DNA of 64,000 nucleotides. It comes from Geminicoccaceae bacterium (GTDB taxonomy: Bacteria; Pseudomonadota; Alphaproteobacteria; Geminicoccales; Geminicoccaceae). The notes below the pieces were generated by a model that did no database searches, was not told the origin of the DNA, and saw only the letters and a list, made by a program, of their open reading frames with translations. The position numbers and the translations under genes are program-made. Where the stretch lies: contig JANQNY010000030.1 in the NCBI GenBank assembly GCA_028279345.1, forward strand, positions 1 to 64,000, written 5' to 3'. Within the stretch, counting starts at the first letter, position 1. Every line of letters begins with the position of its first letter. This document shows positions 25,874 to 34,333 of this stretch, one piece after another.

Positions 25874-28800
25874 TCATGCCCGATCGGCTGACGGCGGCCT
25901 TTCTTCCGCCCAGGCCAATAGGTTCAGCAGCAGATCCGCCACAGCGACAAAGAAATCGACCGGCACCAGAATCACGTAAGCGGTTTCTCCGAAGCTGATC
26001 ATAAATTTCATACATCCGCTGAGATTGCCGACAATCGCTGCGGCGGCTTGGTACCCGTTGTAGCCTTCGCCCTCGTTCTTCAGCATCTCAGCCGCGGTCC
26101 AGATACCGCAGCCTTCGGCCACGGCGTAAAGAACGGAGATCAAGACAGGGCCGTTCATCTTTTGTTCGAATTTCACCTGAGCGTCATTTGAGCAAACGCA
26201 GATCGTATCGATAATCACCGGGATGCCCGCGTAAGCCCACGACGAGATCACCGCCACGTCTGCCGGCGTTTTCGACTTCTGTTGAATCTGCGTGATCGGG
26301 ACATTGATGCCGTAGAGCACAATCTCCGCGCCGACACTAAACCGGCTCAACCACGTGACCAGAGCATTAGGCTCGGTCTCTTCGGCTTCCGCTCGGGCCG
26401 CGGCCACCGCGTCACCGATCGCATCGACGATCGCGCCGAACAATTGGATGAAGACGGCGCAACACCCAAGATCGTACATCAACTGGGCCAGATCGTCGGG
26501 CAGGTCGTCTCCCACCTGCCCTAGATCACTCAACAAGCTCGGCACGTCGGCCGAATAGAGCGCGGTCGGCCACGGCATGCCGTACTGCTTGATCACGTCA
26601 GCCGAGGAACTCGTAAAGGGCGCCTTACCATTAACGACCTTGAAAAGTATTGTCACAGGAACAGCATTTACTAGACAAACAAGGTCAAGAATGGTGAGGT
26701 CATCGCCTGGGTTATTTATCGATCCGGTGATTTCATATTTGTAGATCCAAGAAAGGATCGGGACGTGAATGGTCGCGTTGATGTCGTTCTTGAGCGCAAT
26801 GGCGGCAGCATCCATCTGGGCGACGCCAGCGGATAAGATGCTGTCGGCTACGCCCAACACGTAGTCGGTCAGATCCTTCACGCCGCTAATACAAACATCC
26901 TCAATACCATTGTCAAAAAACGTCGACGGAGTTGCAAAATATTTTTGAAGTTCACCCGCATCTTTGTTAAATATATCCAAATCTACGCTCGCCGTGAAAG
27001 CGCTAGATATGCTATTCATCGAAACGGTCGCAGCAGGAGCCTCGGCTGAATTCAAGGTCGTGACAGAGTTGTTTTCGTGAGAGGTCAAGGCGTGTCGATG
27101 CGCATAGTTACACTGCGAGCTATGCTGTTTATATGTTGTCTTCTGCCCAGATCCGGCAAGTACATTGTTTTGCGCAGCCCGCAATCCCAAGAGAGACGAG
27201 TCGCTGGAGGGCTGAACATTGTTTACAAATTGGTTAAATGATTGATTGCCGAAGCCTGCTAGCTCATTGAATGCGTTATCAACATCAGTCTTGAGTTTGC
27301 CGTACCATTTGTCGAGATCTGAATTAGCCTGCGTCGCCGAATTCTCTAGGTTGGTCAGAGTACCATTTATCGCATTGCGTAGCACATTGTGTGTGTTGAG
27401 AATGTCACTCCAGGCGAACAGCATTTTAAGCCAATTGAGAATGTCCTTAAGAATGGCGTAGAGATCCTTGAGGCCCTGCATGATCCTGGTAAAGACCGTC
27501 TCCAGTGCGTCACCCGCCTGCTTGACAGTCTGCACGACCCACTGCTCACCGTTCAAATAAATGGTGAGAATCTCGTTCTCGATCGACGTGCTGAAAGTCT
27601 CGAGTTTCTCCCAGGCGTTTTTGAAGAAATGGCAGATATCGCCAAAAATACCGGAGGAGCCGAGTTCGCTCGCGTTGTCGCGCATTTGGCGCGCCTCGGC
27701 GTCGCTGAGGACCCGAAACTGCGGTCCGGCAGGTGCCGTGAAGTCGATGGTCCAATGCTTGACGGCAAAACGCTCACTCTTGACCGTCCCGTCGCCATTG
27801 AAACTGGTTGGGTCGGTGAACGGTGCGGCGGCCTGGATGGCTTGCACCGCCGATTGCGGGCTGCCGTAGTTGGGGTCGATGAGACCGTTGTCGGTCAGCG
27901 TCTGCTGGGTGGTGGCGGCGAGCTGTTTGGTAACGGTCGTCGTCTTCGGCGGTGGCTGGGTTTCCTGCGCCTTCACTTCCACAACGTCGCCTTGGGTCCA
28001 GCGGCTTACGCCGGTCCCGTCGCTGGTGCTGCTGAGGGTAAAGAGCGGCGGCTTCAGGTCCAGCGCGTGGTAGGTGAGCGTGGCTTGACCATTGCCGTCC
28101 GTCTGGATGGGCACCGCGGCGCCACTGTCGACAAGATAGGACAGGCTCTTGATGACCATGGTCGACGGGTGATCCGCGGTCGCGTACACGATCGCATTCG
28201 CGATGGGCGCACCCGTGTCGTCGAGCGCGGTAACCTCCAACTGGTAACTGGGAATGTTCTGGGGCTGGTCGTTGTCGGGGGTCGACGGCGAAGGCTCGGC
28301 AACCTTGCTCAACGCCCAGACCTGATCGCCCAGGGTGCGGGTCTTGTGGTAGATGTCGTACGTTGTATCCACCGCGAAGAGCTCGGGCCCGTAGGCCATG
28401 GAACTTGGGCTGGCGATACTGGTCAGCGCGCCGGCTAGGTTGACCCAAGTGCCGAATGGGCCGCCCGCCTTCGCCTGCTGGATGTACCAAAGATTGGTGC
28501 TCTGTTTTTCAATGATGAACAAGGTCAGGGCGCCCGTGGCGTCCTCGCCCACCGTCGTTGCCACAGCGCCGCTGGGTTGTTCCGTTCCCCCAGTCATCGC
28601 CGTCATCGTCGGCGCCTTCGTGTTGTAACCGCTGATCAGATAGAGGACGTCCTTGCTGTTGCGGAGCATCACGGCGTCAGCGCCAGCCGCGCCGGGTAGA
28701 CCAATCAGGTCGGCGACGGTGAAGATGCCGACTTCGGGCTCCAATACGCCCGGCTTGAGGGCGTTGCCGTTCGACCAGGCAAACTGTGGCGCTCGACGTC

Positions 28801-29563
28801 CGACGGTGACGGTCGCACCCTGGTAGTAAATGTTGGTGTTCTGCCCGCCCTTTGGCGTGGCGACCCAGAGCACGGTCATGGTGTCGCCGTCCGCCCCCGC
28901 CACCATTCGGAATGCGGCCTGCTCGGTCAGCGCCGGCAAGAAGTCACTCAGGTCGTAGGAGTAGATGACGTCGATCCGGTTACTATTTGCGTCGTAGGCC
29001 GCGATGAAGAACTCGCCACCGGCCACGTAGGCTGAGACACCGTAGAAGTATCCCTGGCCGTTGCCGTCCACGTACACGTCGGTCTGATAGGTGCAGGCGA
29101 GCGCAGTCTTGGCGTTCGGTGAGAGAATAGCCGTCGCATTCGACCAGGTGCCGTCCGCAGACCGCTGCATCCAGGTTGCGCAGCTGGGCTCCGTACCTTG
29201 CGCCGTCGCGTAGTAGACGAGCACGTTGAGGATGCCACCGCCGTCGTAGAACCCGGTGAGCCGGAGGATGGTCGGGTCCGTGTCTTCGTCCCTCTCGGCG
29301 TACGAAGGCGGCGTGCAGTCGGGCACGACCGTCTTCGACCAACCGGAGTTGGACGAGGTGTTTGGGACGTAGTGGACCAACTGACCGGCGCCATCGACGG
29401 TGAGCAGCTCGCTCGCCTGCCCTTTGCCAGACGCAAGGACTTTCGGGTTCTGCATGACCATGAACCGCCCGTCCGGGTCCTGGGTAACGGGCGAGTCCAT
29501 GACGTACAGATAGTTGTCGATGAGATCCGAATTGATCTGAATGTCCGCAACCGGTGTCGCCAT
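25874..29563 (-). CDS. 1229-residue multidomain protein of unknown function
   Basis: Function not recognised. Residues 1-420 look like a beta-propeller, with repeated blades such as GYFYGVSAYVAGGEFFIAAY and ALTLFIIEKQSTNLWYIQQA. Residues 438-520 look like an Ig-like domain (YQLEVTALDDTGAPIANAIVYA). Residues 640-780 are helical with many Trp and Phe (FGDICHFFKNAWEKLETF, LKDILNWLKMLFAWSDILN). Residues 925-970 contain HVPILSWIYKYEITG and LTILDLVCLVNAVPVTI. The last 90 residues have two strongly hydrophobic segments, the last near 1193-1215. As I recall, the helical middle and the 'PILSWIYK' region recur in large uncharacterised fungal and bacterial proteins. There is no signal peptide. The middle third is AT-richer than the genome (26.6-27.5 kb). 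A toxin, adhesin or membrane-inserting effector is possible but unproven. Confidence 0.8.
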   Translation of the reverse strand: MATPVADIQINSDLIDNYLYVMDSPVTQDPDGRFMVMQNPKVLASGKGQASELLTVDGAGQLVHYVPNTSSNSGWSKTVVPDCTPPSYAERDEDTDPTILRLTGFYDGGGILNVLVYYATAQGTEPSCATWMQRSADGTWSNATAILSPNAKTALACTYQTDVYVDGNGQGYFYGVSAYVAGGEFFIAAYDANSNRIDVIYSYDLSDFLPALTEQAAFRMVAGADGDTMTVLWVATPKGGQNTNIYYQGATVTVGRRAPQFAWSNGNALKPGVLEPEVGIFTVADLIGLPGAAGADAVMLRNSKDVLYLISGYNTKAPTMTAMTGGTEQPSGAVATTVGEDATGALTLFIIEKQSTNLWYIQQAKAGGPFGTWVNLAGALTSIASPSSMAYGPELFAVDTTYDIYHKTRTLGDQVWALSKVAEPSPSTPDNDQPQNIPSYQLEVTALDDTGAPIANAIVYATADHPSTMVIKSLSYLVDSGAAVPIQTDGNGQATLTYHALDLKPPLFTLSSTSDGTGVSRWTQGDVVEVKAQETQPPPKTTTVTKQLAATTQQTLTDNGLIDPNYGSPQSAVQAIQAAAPFTDPTSFNGDGTVKSERFAVKHWTIDFTAPAGPQFRVLSDAEARQMRDNASELGSSGIFGDICHFFKNAWEKLETFSTSIENEILTIYLNGEQWVVQTVKQAGDALETVFTRIMQGLKDLYAILKDILNWLKMLFAWSDILNTHNVLRNAINGTLTNLENSATQANSDLDKWYGKLKTDVDNAFNELAGFGNQSFNQFVNNVQPSSDSSLLGLRAAQNNVLAGSGQKTTYKQHSSQCNYAHRHALTSHENNSVTTLNSAEAPAATVSMNSISSAFTASVDLDIFNKDAGELQKYFATPSTFFDNGIEDVCISGVKDLTDYVLGVADSILSAGVAQMDAAAIALKNDINATIHVPILSWIYKYEITGSINNPGDDLTILDLVCLVNAVPVTILFKVVNGKAPFTSSSADVIKQYGMPWPTALYSADVPSLLSDLGQVGDDLPDDLAQLMYDLGCCAVFIQLFGAIVDAIGDAVAAARAEAEETEPNALVTWLSRFSVGAEIVLYGINVPITQIQQKSKTPADVAVISSWAYAGIPVIIDTICVCSNDAQVKFEQKMNGPVLISVLYAVAEGCGIWTAAEMLKNEGEGYNGYQAAAAIVGNLSGCMKFMISFGETAYVILVPVDFFVAVADLLLNLLAWAEERPPSADRA

Positions 29564-29644
29564 GGCGCGCGTCTCCCCATGCGTTGCTTTCGCCCTCGAT
29601 TGATCAGGACCCTCACATGATCCCGACCAAACCCGTCGCGCTAC

Positions 29645-29851
29645 TCAGCTATCCGCCTCGAACAAACGCAGTGCCGGATCGGGCAGGCTCGACTTGCCCG
29701 AAGTCGTCCCACTGAAGCTCGTGTCGCCGCCAACTGCGCGGCCATGAAGGCAACCACAGGCACAACGGTTGAGCACCGCGACCGGCGGGCTCCCTACGCC
29801 CACGGCACCGATGACGCCCTGCGTGCGGCGGCAGCCATCGCTTGAGACCAA
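29645..29851 (-). pseudogene. Decayed fragment of a collar-repeat protein
   Basis: The end of this short frame, GGDTSFSGTTSGKSSLPDPALRLFE, resembles the end of unit 2 of the neighbouring 404-residue protein (GDQSYSFGGTTSKASIPTFPYLQLLL) and of unit 3. The upstream part (NRCACGCLHG) has lost the conserved FF...C...W start. It is best read as a remnant of a duplicated unit between the two large genes; no intact reading frame with a start site is seen. Confidence 0.5.
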
Positions 29852-29905
29852 GCGCTCGGTCCGCTGTCCGGTGGTGCGGCAGTGCTGCCGGGGCGATCAC
29901 GGATC

Positions 29906-31120
29906 TCAGCCTTTGGGCGCGCAGAGATTGAGTGCCAGATAGGGAAGGCCGGCGTTGGGCGCGGTCTCTCCGCTGAAGCTCAGAGACTTGTCGCTGGCGA
30001 AGTGCTCTTGGCACAGACCCAAACTCTTTACGCAGCCCCCTTTTTCCACGATTTGCTGGCTGCCGACGTCTACCATCCCCGAGAAGGCATGGGTGTGGAC
30101 ATAGGCGGCGCCGGCGTTCTTTACGAAGTTCTCACCCACGGTTTGGTTTGGCTCGCCGCCGTCGGGCAGGCCGAGTAGGGGACGGCCCCCGCCAGTCGGC
30201 GGCACTTCCCAACCGTTTGGGCACGTCGACTGCGCAAAGAAAGTCAACAACCCTTGTGGCAGACCAGTCGGCAGCGTGTTTTGCTCAAATGCGGTTTTCT
30301 TGCACAGCAGCAGTTGCAGGTAGGGAAATGTTGGTATCGACGCTTTGCTAGTCGTGCCGCCGAACGAGTAGCTTTGATCGCCTCTGGCCAGTCCGCCACC
30401 GCTGCCTTTGTCCGCTTCGATCATTGCATTGCCAAACCAGATAGACGAACTGAATTGATGCGTGTGTTCCCAAGGTTGGCTGGGTGTAATTGGCGTGCCA
30501 ATGACTTTACCGATACTGGTATCTGCATTCCAAAACGGAATCACTGGGACACCATTGACCTTCATGCCGTTTGACGTCATCTGCTCCCAATTGGAGGGGC
30601 ATGACGGCGCATTGAAGAACGCGACGGCGTTTTGCGGGTAGGTGTCCGGTGGAGGCGTGCCTGTGGGCGCGTCCTTTTGGCAGGCGAGAACCTGGACGTA
30701 GGAGTAGGCCTCCGCGGCGCCCGTCGTGCCGGGGGGATTGTGCGGTACATCGTGGGTCGTCGGCGTCGCCCCGGTGTACCCAGCCCCGCCCTTGGTGCAC
30801 AAGCAACCGTGGCTGGTGAGGGTGACCGACGTCTGAAACTGATGGACGTGGGTCGGCGGCGTGGTCAGGTTCGCCAGAGGGGTTCCAACGGTCGTGCCAA
30901 CGTCCGCGCTGTCGCTGACAGCTACCAGGAACCGGCCCTGGGCCTCGTCGAGGGCGGTCCAGTTGGGAGCGCACGTGTTACTGGGGAAAAAGGCGACCAT
31001 GTGGGCCGGGGTCGTGTCGAGTGTCGCGTCTTCCGCGAGACCGCTGGAAGACAGGCCCATGACGACTATGACACCAAGGCCGAGGTGCGCTGCACCGAGG
31101 CGCGTAAGGGCCAGGCTCAT
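29906..31120 (-). CDS. Secreted protein with three tail-collar-like repeats
   Basis: A 404-residue exported protein; residues 1-29 form a Sec signal peptide (LGVIVVMGLSSSGLA, cut before ED). The rest is three similar units of about 110-120 residues. Each begins with (V/L)xFFxxxxCPxxW (PSNTCAPNW, NAPSCPSNW, AQSTCPNGW), continues with GTPL or G(E)N and an HxHxF motif (THVHQF, EHTHQF, VHTHAF), and ends with YxxLxLC (YVQVLAC, YLQLLLC, YLALNLC). The pattern resembles phage tail-collar/short-fibre domains. The paired Cys in each unit suggest disulfides. Function unknown. It lies upstream of the giant-protein gene on the same strand, so they may be expressed together despite the 340-nt gap. Confidence 0.78.
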   Translation of the reverse strand: MSLALTRLGAAHLGLGVIVVMGLSSSGLAEDATLDTTPAHMVAFFPSNTCAPNWTALDEAQGRFLVAVSDSADVGTTVGTPLANLTTPPTHVHQFQTSVTLTSHGCLCTKGGAGYTGATPTTHDVPHNPPGTTGAAEAYSYVQVLACQKDAPTGTPPPDTYPQNAVAFFNAPSCPSNWEQMTSNGMKVNGVPVIPFWNADTSIGKVIGTPITPSQPWEHTHQFSSSIWFGNAMIEADKGSGGGLARGDQSYSFGGTTSKASIPTFPYLQLLLCKKTAFEQNTLPTGLPQGLLTFFAQSTCPNGWEVPPTGGGRPLLGLPDGGEPNQTVGENFVKNAGAAYVHTHAFSGMVDVGSQQIVEKGGCVKSLGLCQEHFASDKSLSFSGETAPNAGLPYLALNLCAPKG

Positions 31121-32310
31121 GACGGCTGTCCTTCTGTCTGGCGCGTTGCCACTCGGCTAGCTTACATCGCTTGGCCGCTCTCCCCGGAACGACCAGAAGC
31201 TGAGTGTCTCACACCCAGGCTCGACGAGAAGCGGCGAACTGCTTGCAAGAATGTCCGCCTTGTCAAGGCACGCCCCTTCGCGAACGCCGGACCCCCTAAG
31301 GCACGGACATCGCGCAAGGGCGCCGGCTATGTGCGGAGAGCGACACACCCCGCTCGAGGTCCGAACCGGGCCGCACTTTGCCTTGAGGCATCGCGACCGG
31401 CGTGTCTGCTGTCGGGAGACAAGCGATAGGCCCGGTGCCTCACCGCTTCGTCGGCTCAGGCCGATGGCGACGGACTAGCTGTGGTTTCCGAGCGGGTTGT
31501 TCAGGTGGCTGGCTGAAGGAAGGTAGCCGGCGGACGGCCACCTCACCGGCATCACCCCGGCTGAGCAACCCGCTCGGAAACCACACTTAGACCGCGTTCA
31601 CGCGAAGCCTCCACTCCAGGTGTTCCGGTTCATCGCCTTTGCTCGGAAGCGAGGTGTTTGCTCGCTCCGCCCACCTTCCCCATCGTCTGCGACTGCGTCT
31701 GAGGGCAGCGGCACGACAATCACTGCCGGGGCCCGCCGTCCTCGTTGCGAAACATCCATCGTGAGGTCCGGCGTGGCGCCCGTCAACCTCCACAATCTCC
31801 AGCAGAATAATCTCATGAAATACTTAGAAGTAAACTTAGTGAATTTCAAAAAGATAGTCCTTGACGAAGACGGTTGATAATTTCATTAAAAAGGCAAATC
31901 ATAGCTTTACGTGATCATCTTTTATTTGATTTGTTTTAGCAAACATGCCGGTTCATCTTCAAGAAAGAATGAACGGGTTGAAGGCACGACGGGAGTTGAG
32001 ACGCGTTGCGGCTGATGTGTACGAGCGCCCTATCGGCTACTTGGGCGAACCATGCCCCAGCGGCAAGCACGCCAGTCGCGATCGCCCGGCAGCGCTCGGC
32101 TGAGTCGTGCGACCTGAATGAACCGCCGGATGCGGAGCGCGACTGCTCTCGCGAAGACACGCTCCGCTGCGGTGGCAACGCCCTGTCGCCCTTTTCTTGC
32201 TCAGGCAGACGTCGCTTTGAGCGATCCGCCGAAACGAACCGCCTTCCTCGCCCGGCCAACCCACACCACCAGCAAGCTGGGGCACCCACCACCCAGGAAA
32301 GGAGAGGACC
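31121..32310. other. Long intergenic region with a MITE-like element and an AT-rich tract
   Basis: Nearly 1.2 kb without a convincing gene. It holds the inverted-repeat element at 31478-31587 and an AT-rich stretch at about 31800-31950, which stands out in a GC-rich genome. Short frames on both strands show no motif I recognise. Confidence 0.6.
31478..31587. mobile_element. MITE-like element with 25-bp terminal inverted repeats
   Basis: Arms 31480-31504 (TGTGGTTTCCGAGCGGGTTG...) and 31561-31585 are reverse complements with a single mismatch. TA dinucleotides flank the element (31476-31477 and 31588-31589), as expected for the target duplication of IS630/Tc1-mariner-type insertions. The roughly 110-bp interior has no coding capacity but adds a smaller nested hairpin (GGTGGC...GGCCACC). 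A plain RNA hairpin or terminator is the alternative reading. Confidence 0.5.
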
Positions 32311-33996
32311 ATGCTGACCGAGGTCGACTTCACATGGACTGGACAGATCGCTCAGTTCACCATCGAAGGCAGTTTCAGCTTTAATGAGAACGAAATTGGG
32401 CTCGACGGAGTTGCGAATACTGGCGAATTAGAGAGCCTTGAGGTCAGCTTTTTTAGTCCAGATGGCGACCTACTGCAAACCTACAGTGAGAACCACCTAG
32501 ATGCAGGTGTAAATTTCAACTACGATGTCGAGGTAGGCGAGATCCTGCAAGACGGCGTCTTTGATGCACCCGATGGGCTTAACGTTGGTGATGGCACGCG
32601 GAGCGATGGTTGGACATTCTGGTCTAAGCCATTCGAAGCGGCGATCCCGCATCTGCATGTCGATGATTGGCAAGACGAGTTTGGCTTCCCGATAGGGTTC
32701 AGCTCTCACGAAGATGTCGGATTCTTCGCGCTAACCACGCAACAACTCGTCGACTCGGGGCGCGTTGGGGATGCATATCTGAGCGAAATCACCAGTGATC
32801 CGGCGCGGCTCGAGGAGACCGGCGCGCGCATCGAAACCACTCCAGTCGATGAGCGCACCGCGCCGTTCGTCCCGAACTTCAACAGCTTTACGGACGATGT
32901 CATCGAGCTTGAGGGGTCCGGCGAGTTGGTCTTTGCCGGTGGTGGTGGCGACCTCGTCGACGCGTCTGTCGGCAGCGATGGCGGTAATCGCGTCTATCTC
33001 GGCGGCGGTGATGACATCGCCCTGCTGGGGCAGGGCGACCGATTTGTCGGTGGGACTGGTGACGACAGCTTCTTCGCCCTTGAAAACGGCGACAACGTCC
33101 TCACCGGCGGCGAGGGTGCCGATCAGTTCTGGATCACGACCGGCGATTTCTTACGAAATGTTTTCGAATTGAGTGCCAGCGATGGGTACTATACCTTCGC
33201 CGGGAACGTGAGCGGTAACAGTGATATCCGGCTGCTGTCAGATAAGGCCACGATTATTGGTTTCCCGGGATTTGACACGAACTCATTTCTGAACTTTGAA
33301 GACATTCCAGTCGACAAAATCGATGATGTTTTGCTTTCGGCAACGCTGGAGTTGGAGCACGCCGCTGCCCTTGGCGAAGTCGCGAATTTGATCCCCGCCA
33401 CAGAGGATCGGCCCGTCAACGTCGGCGTCTATGGGTTGGACGAGGACGCGGAGTTCGATCCGATCGACGGCAACGATGACGACATCGACTTCGGCGTCGA
33501 ACTCGACTCGGCCGATGACGAAGGCGAAGACGACAGCGATGACGCTACCGATGTACCTGAAGGGCCCGACTTCACCATGCCGGCACCGAACGTCGTGGAC
33601 ACAGCCACGATTGGCGCAGACGGCGTCTACGAGTGGGACGTGACTTCACTACTCGAAGCAGAACCGGATACTGATGAATTAGACGTAGCGCTCAGTGGTG
33701 TTTTTGGAAACGAGAATATCGACGACCGCAATAGCTACGCCGCTTTTTATCCCGTCGGCGCATCAGACGGTTTGGCGCCAAAGCTGACCATCGAAGCAGA
33801 AGGTATCAACACAATCACTGACTTTACGAGCGGTACCGACGTGATCGGCCTGGCTGGCTTTGACGTGACTTTCGATGATATCGAACTGGTCGCTGATGGC
33901 GAAAACACCTTGGTTGGTCTCTTCGGAAACGAATTCGCCCTCCTCGAAGGGGTTGCCGTCGACGAGTTGAGTGTGAGTGATTTCTTCATTGCGTGA
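32311..33996 (+). CDS. RTX-type calcium-binding secreted protein
   Basis: A 561-residue, very acidic protein. Residues 205-275 hold irregular hemolysin-type Ca-binding repeats (VFAGGGGDLVDAS, VYLGGGDDIALLGQGDRFVGGTGDDSFFAL, NVLTGGEGADQF). An Asp/Glu-rich linker follows near 380-420. The C-terminus (TITDFTSGTDVIGLAGFDVTFDDIEL..., ending VSDFFIA) resembles the end of cyanobacterial-type Ca-binding proteins and suits a type I secretion signal. There is no N-terminal signal peptide. The ATG has GGAGAGG 3-9 nt upstream. No ABC/HlyD/TolC exporter genes are nearby, so a distant exporter would be needed. Function unknown; surface or extracellular matrix roles are common in the group. Confidence 0.85.
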   Translation: MLTEVDFTWTGQIAQFTIEGSFSFNENEIGLDGVANTGELESLEVSFFSPDGDLLQTYSENHLDAGVNFNYDVEVGEILQDGVFDAPDGLNVGDGTRSDGWTFWSKPFEAAIPHLHVDDWQDEFGFPIGFSSHEDVGFFALTTQQLVDSGRVGDAYLSEITSDPARLEETGARIETTPVDERTAPFVPNFNSFTDDVIELEGSGELVFAGGGGDLVDASVGSDGGNRVYLGGGDDIALLGQGDRFVGGTGDDSFFALENGDNVLTGGEGADQFWITTGDFLRNVFELSASDGYYTFAGNVSGNSDIRLLSDKATIIGFPGFDTNSFLNFEDIPVDKIDDVLLSATLELEHAAALGEVANLIPATEDRPVNVGVYGLDEDAEFDPIDGNDDDIDFGVELDSADDEGEDDSDDATDVPEGPDFTMPAPNVVDTATIGADGVYEWDVTSLLEAEPDTDELDVALSGVFGNENIDDRNSYAAFYPVGASDGLAPKLTIEAEGINTITDFTSGTDVIGLAGFDVTFDDIELVADGENTLVGLFGNEFALLEGVAVDELSVSDFFIA

Positions 33997-34333
33997 CGAG
34001 GTCGCGGTCGGCGGGGCGCTTCTCGGCAACCCGCTGACCGCACTCAGCGCCCGACGTGCGGAAGTCCTTGGAGCGAGCTTGAGTTTCCGGGCGTCGGACG
34101 AACGGTAGTAACCGTCCAGCGTCGCCGCTCTGGCTGGCCTGGGATTGAGTTGCGCTGCAGCGGCCGCGCAATGCGAGGGCAGCAACTCGCCGGTCGCTTG
34201 AGCCTATTGCGGGCTCCGCGTCGGCGCTCAACACCCAACCCCAACCGGAGAATTCCAGTCCAGCCCGGCCCCAATCCAGGGGAAAGGTCAACGGTCACGC
34301 TCGGCGTCATGCGCTAACTGACCACGCCGGACG
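33997..34333. other. Intergenic region between the RTX gene and zapE
   Basis: About 340 nt in which I see no gene or clear element. It marks the right edge of the accessory region. Confidence 0.5.

Noticed and set aside
31598-31849. 83-residue minus-strand frame that might be a transposase fragment
   Set aside because: No DDE-type motif or alignment to a transposase could be seen; only its position near the MITE-like element suggested it.
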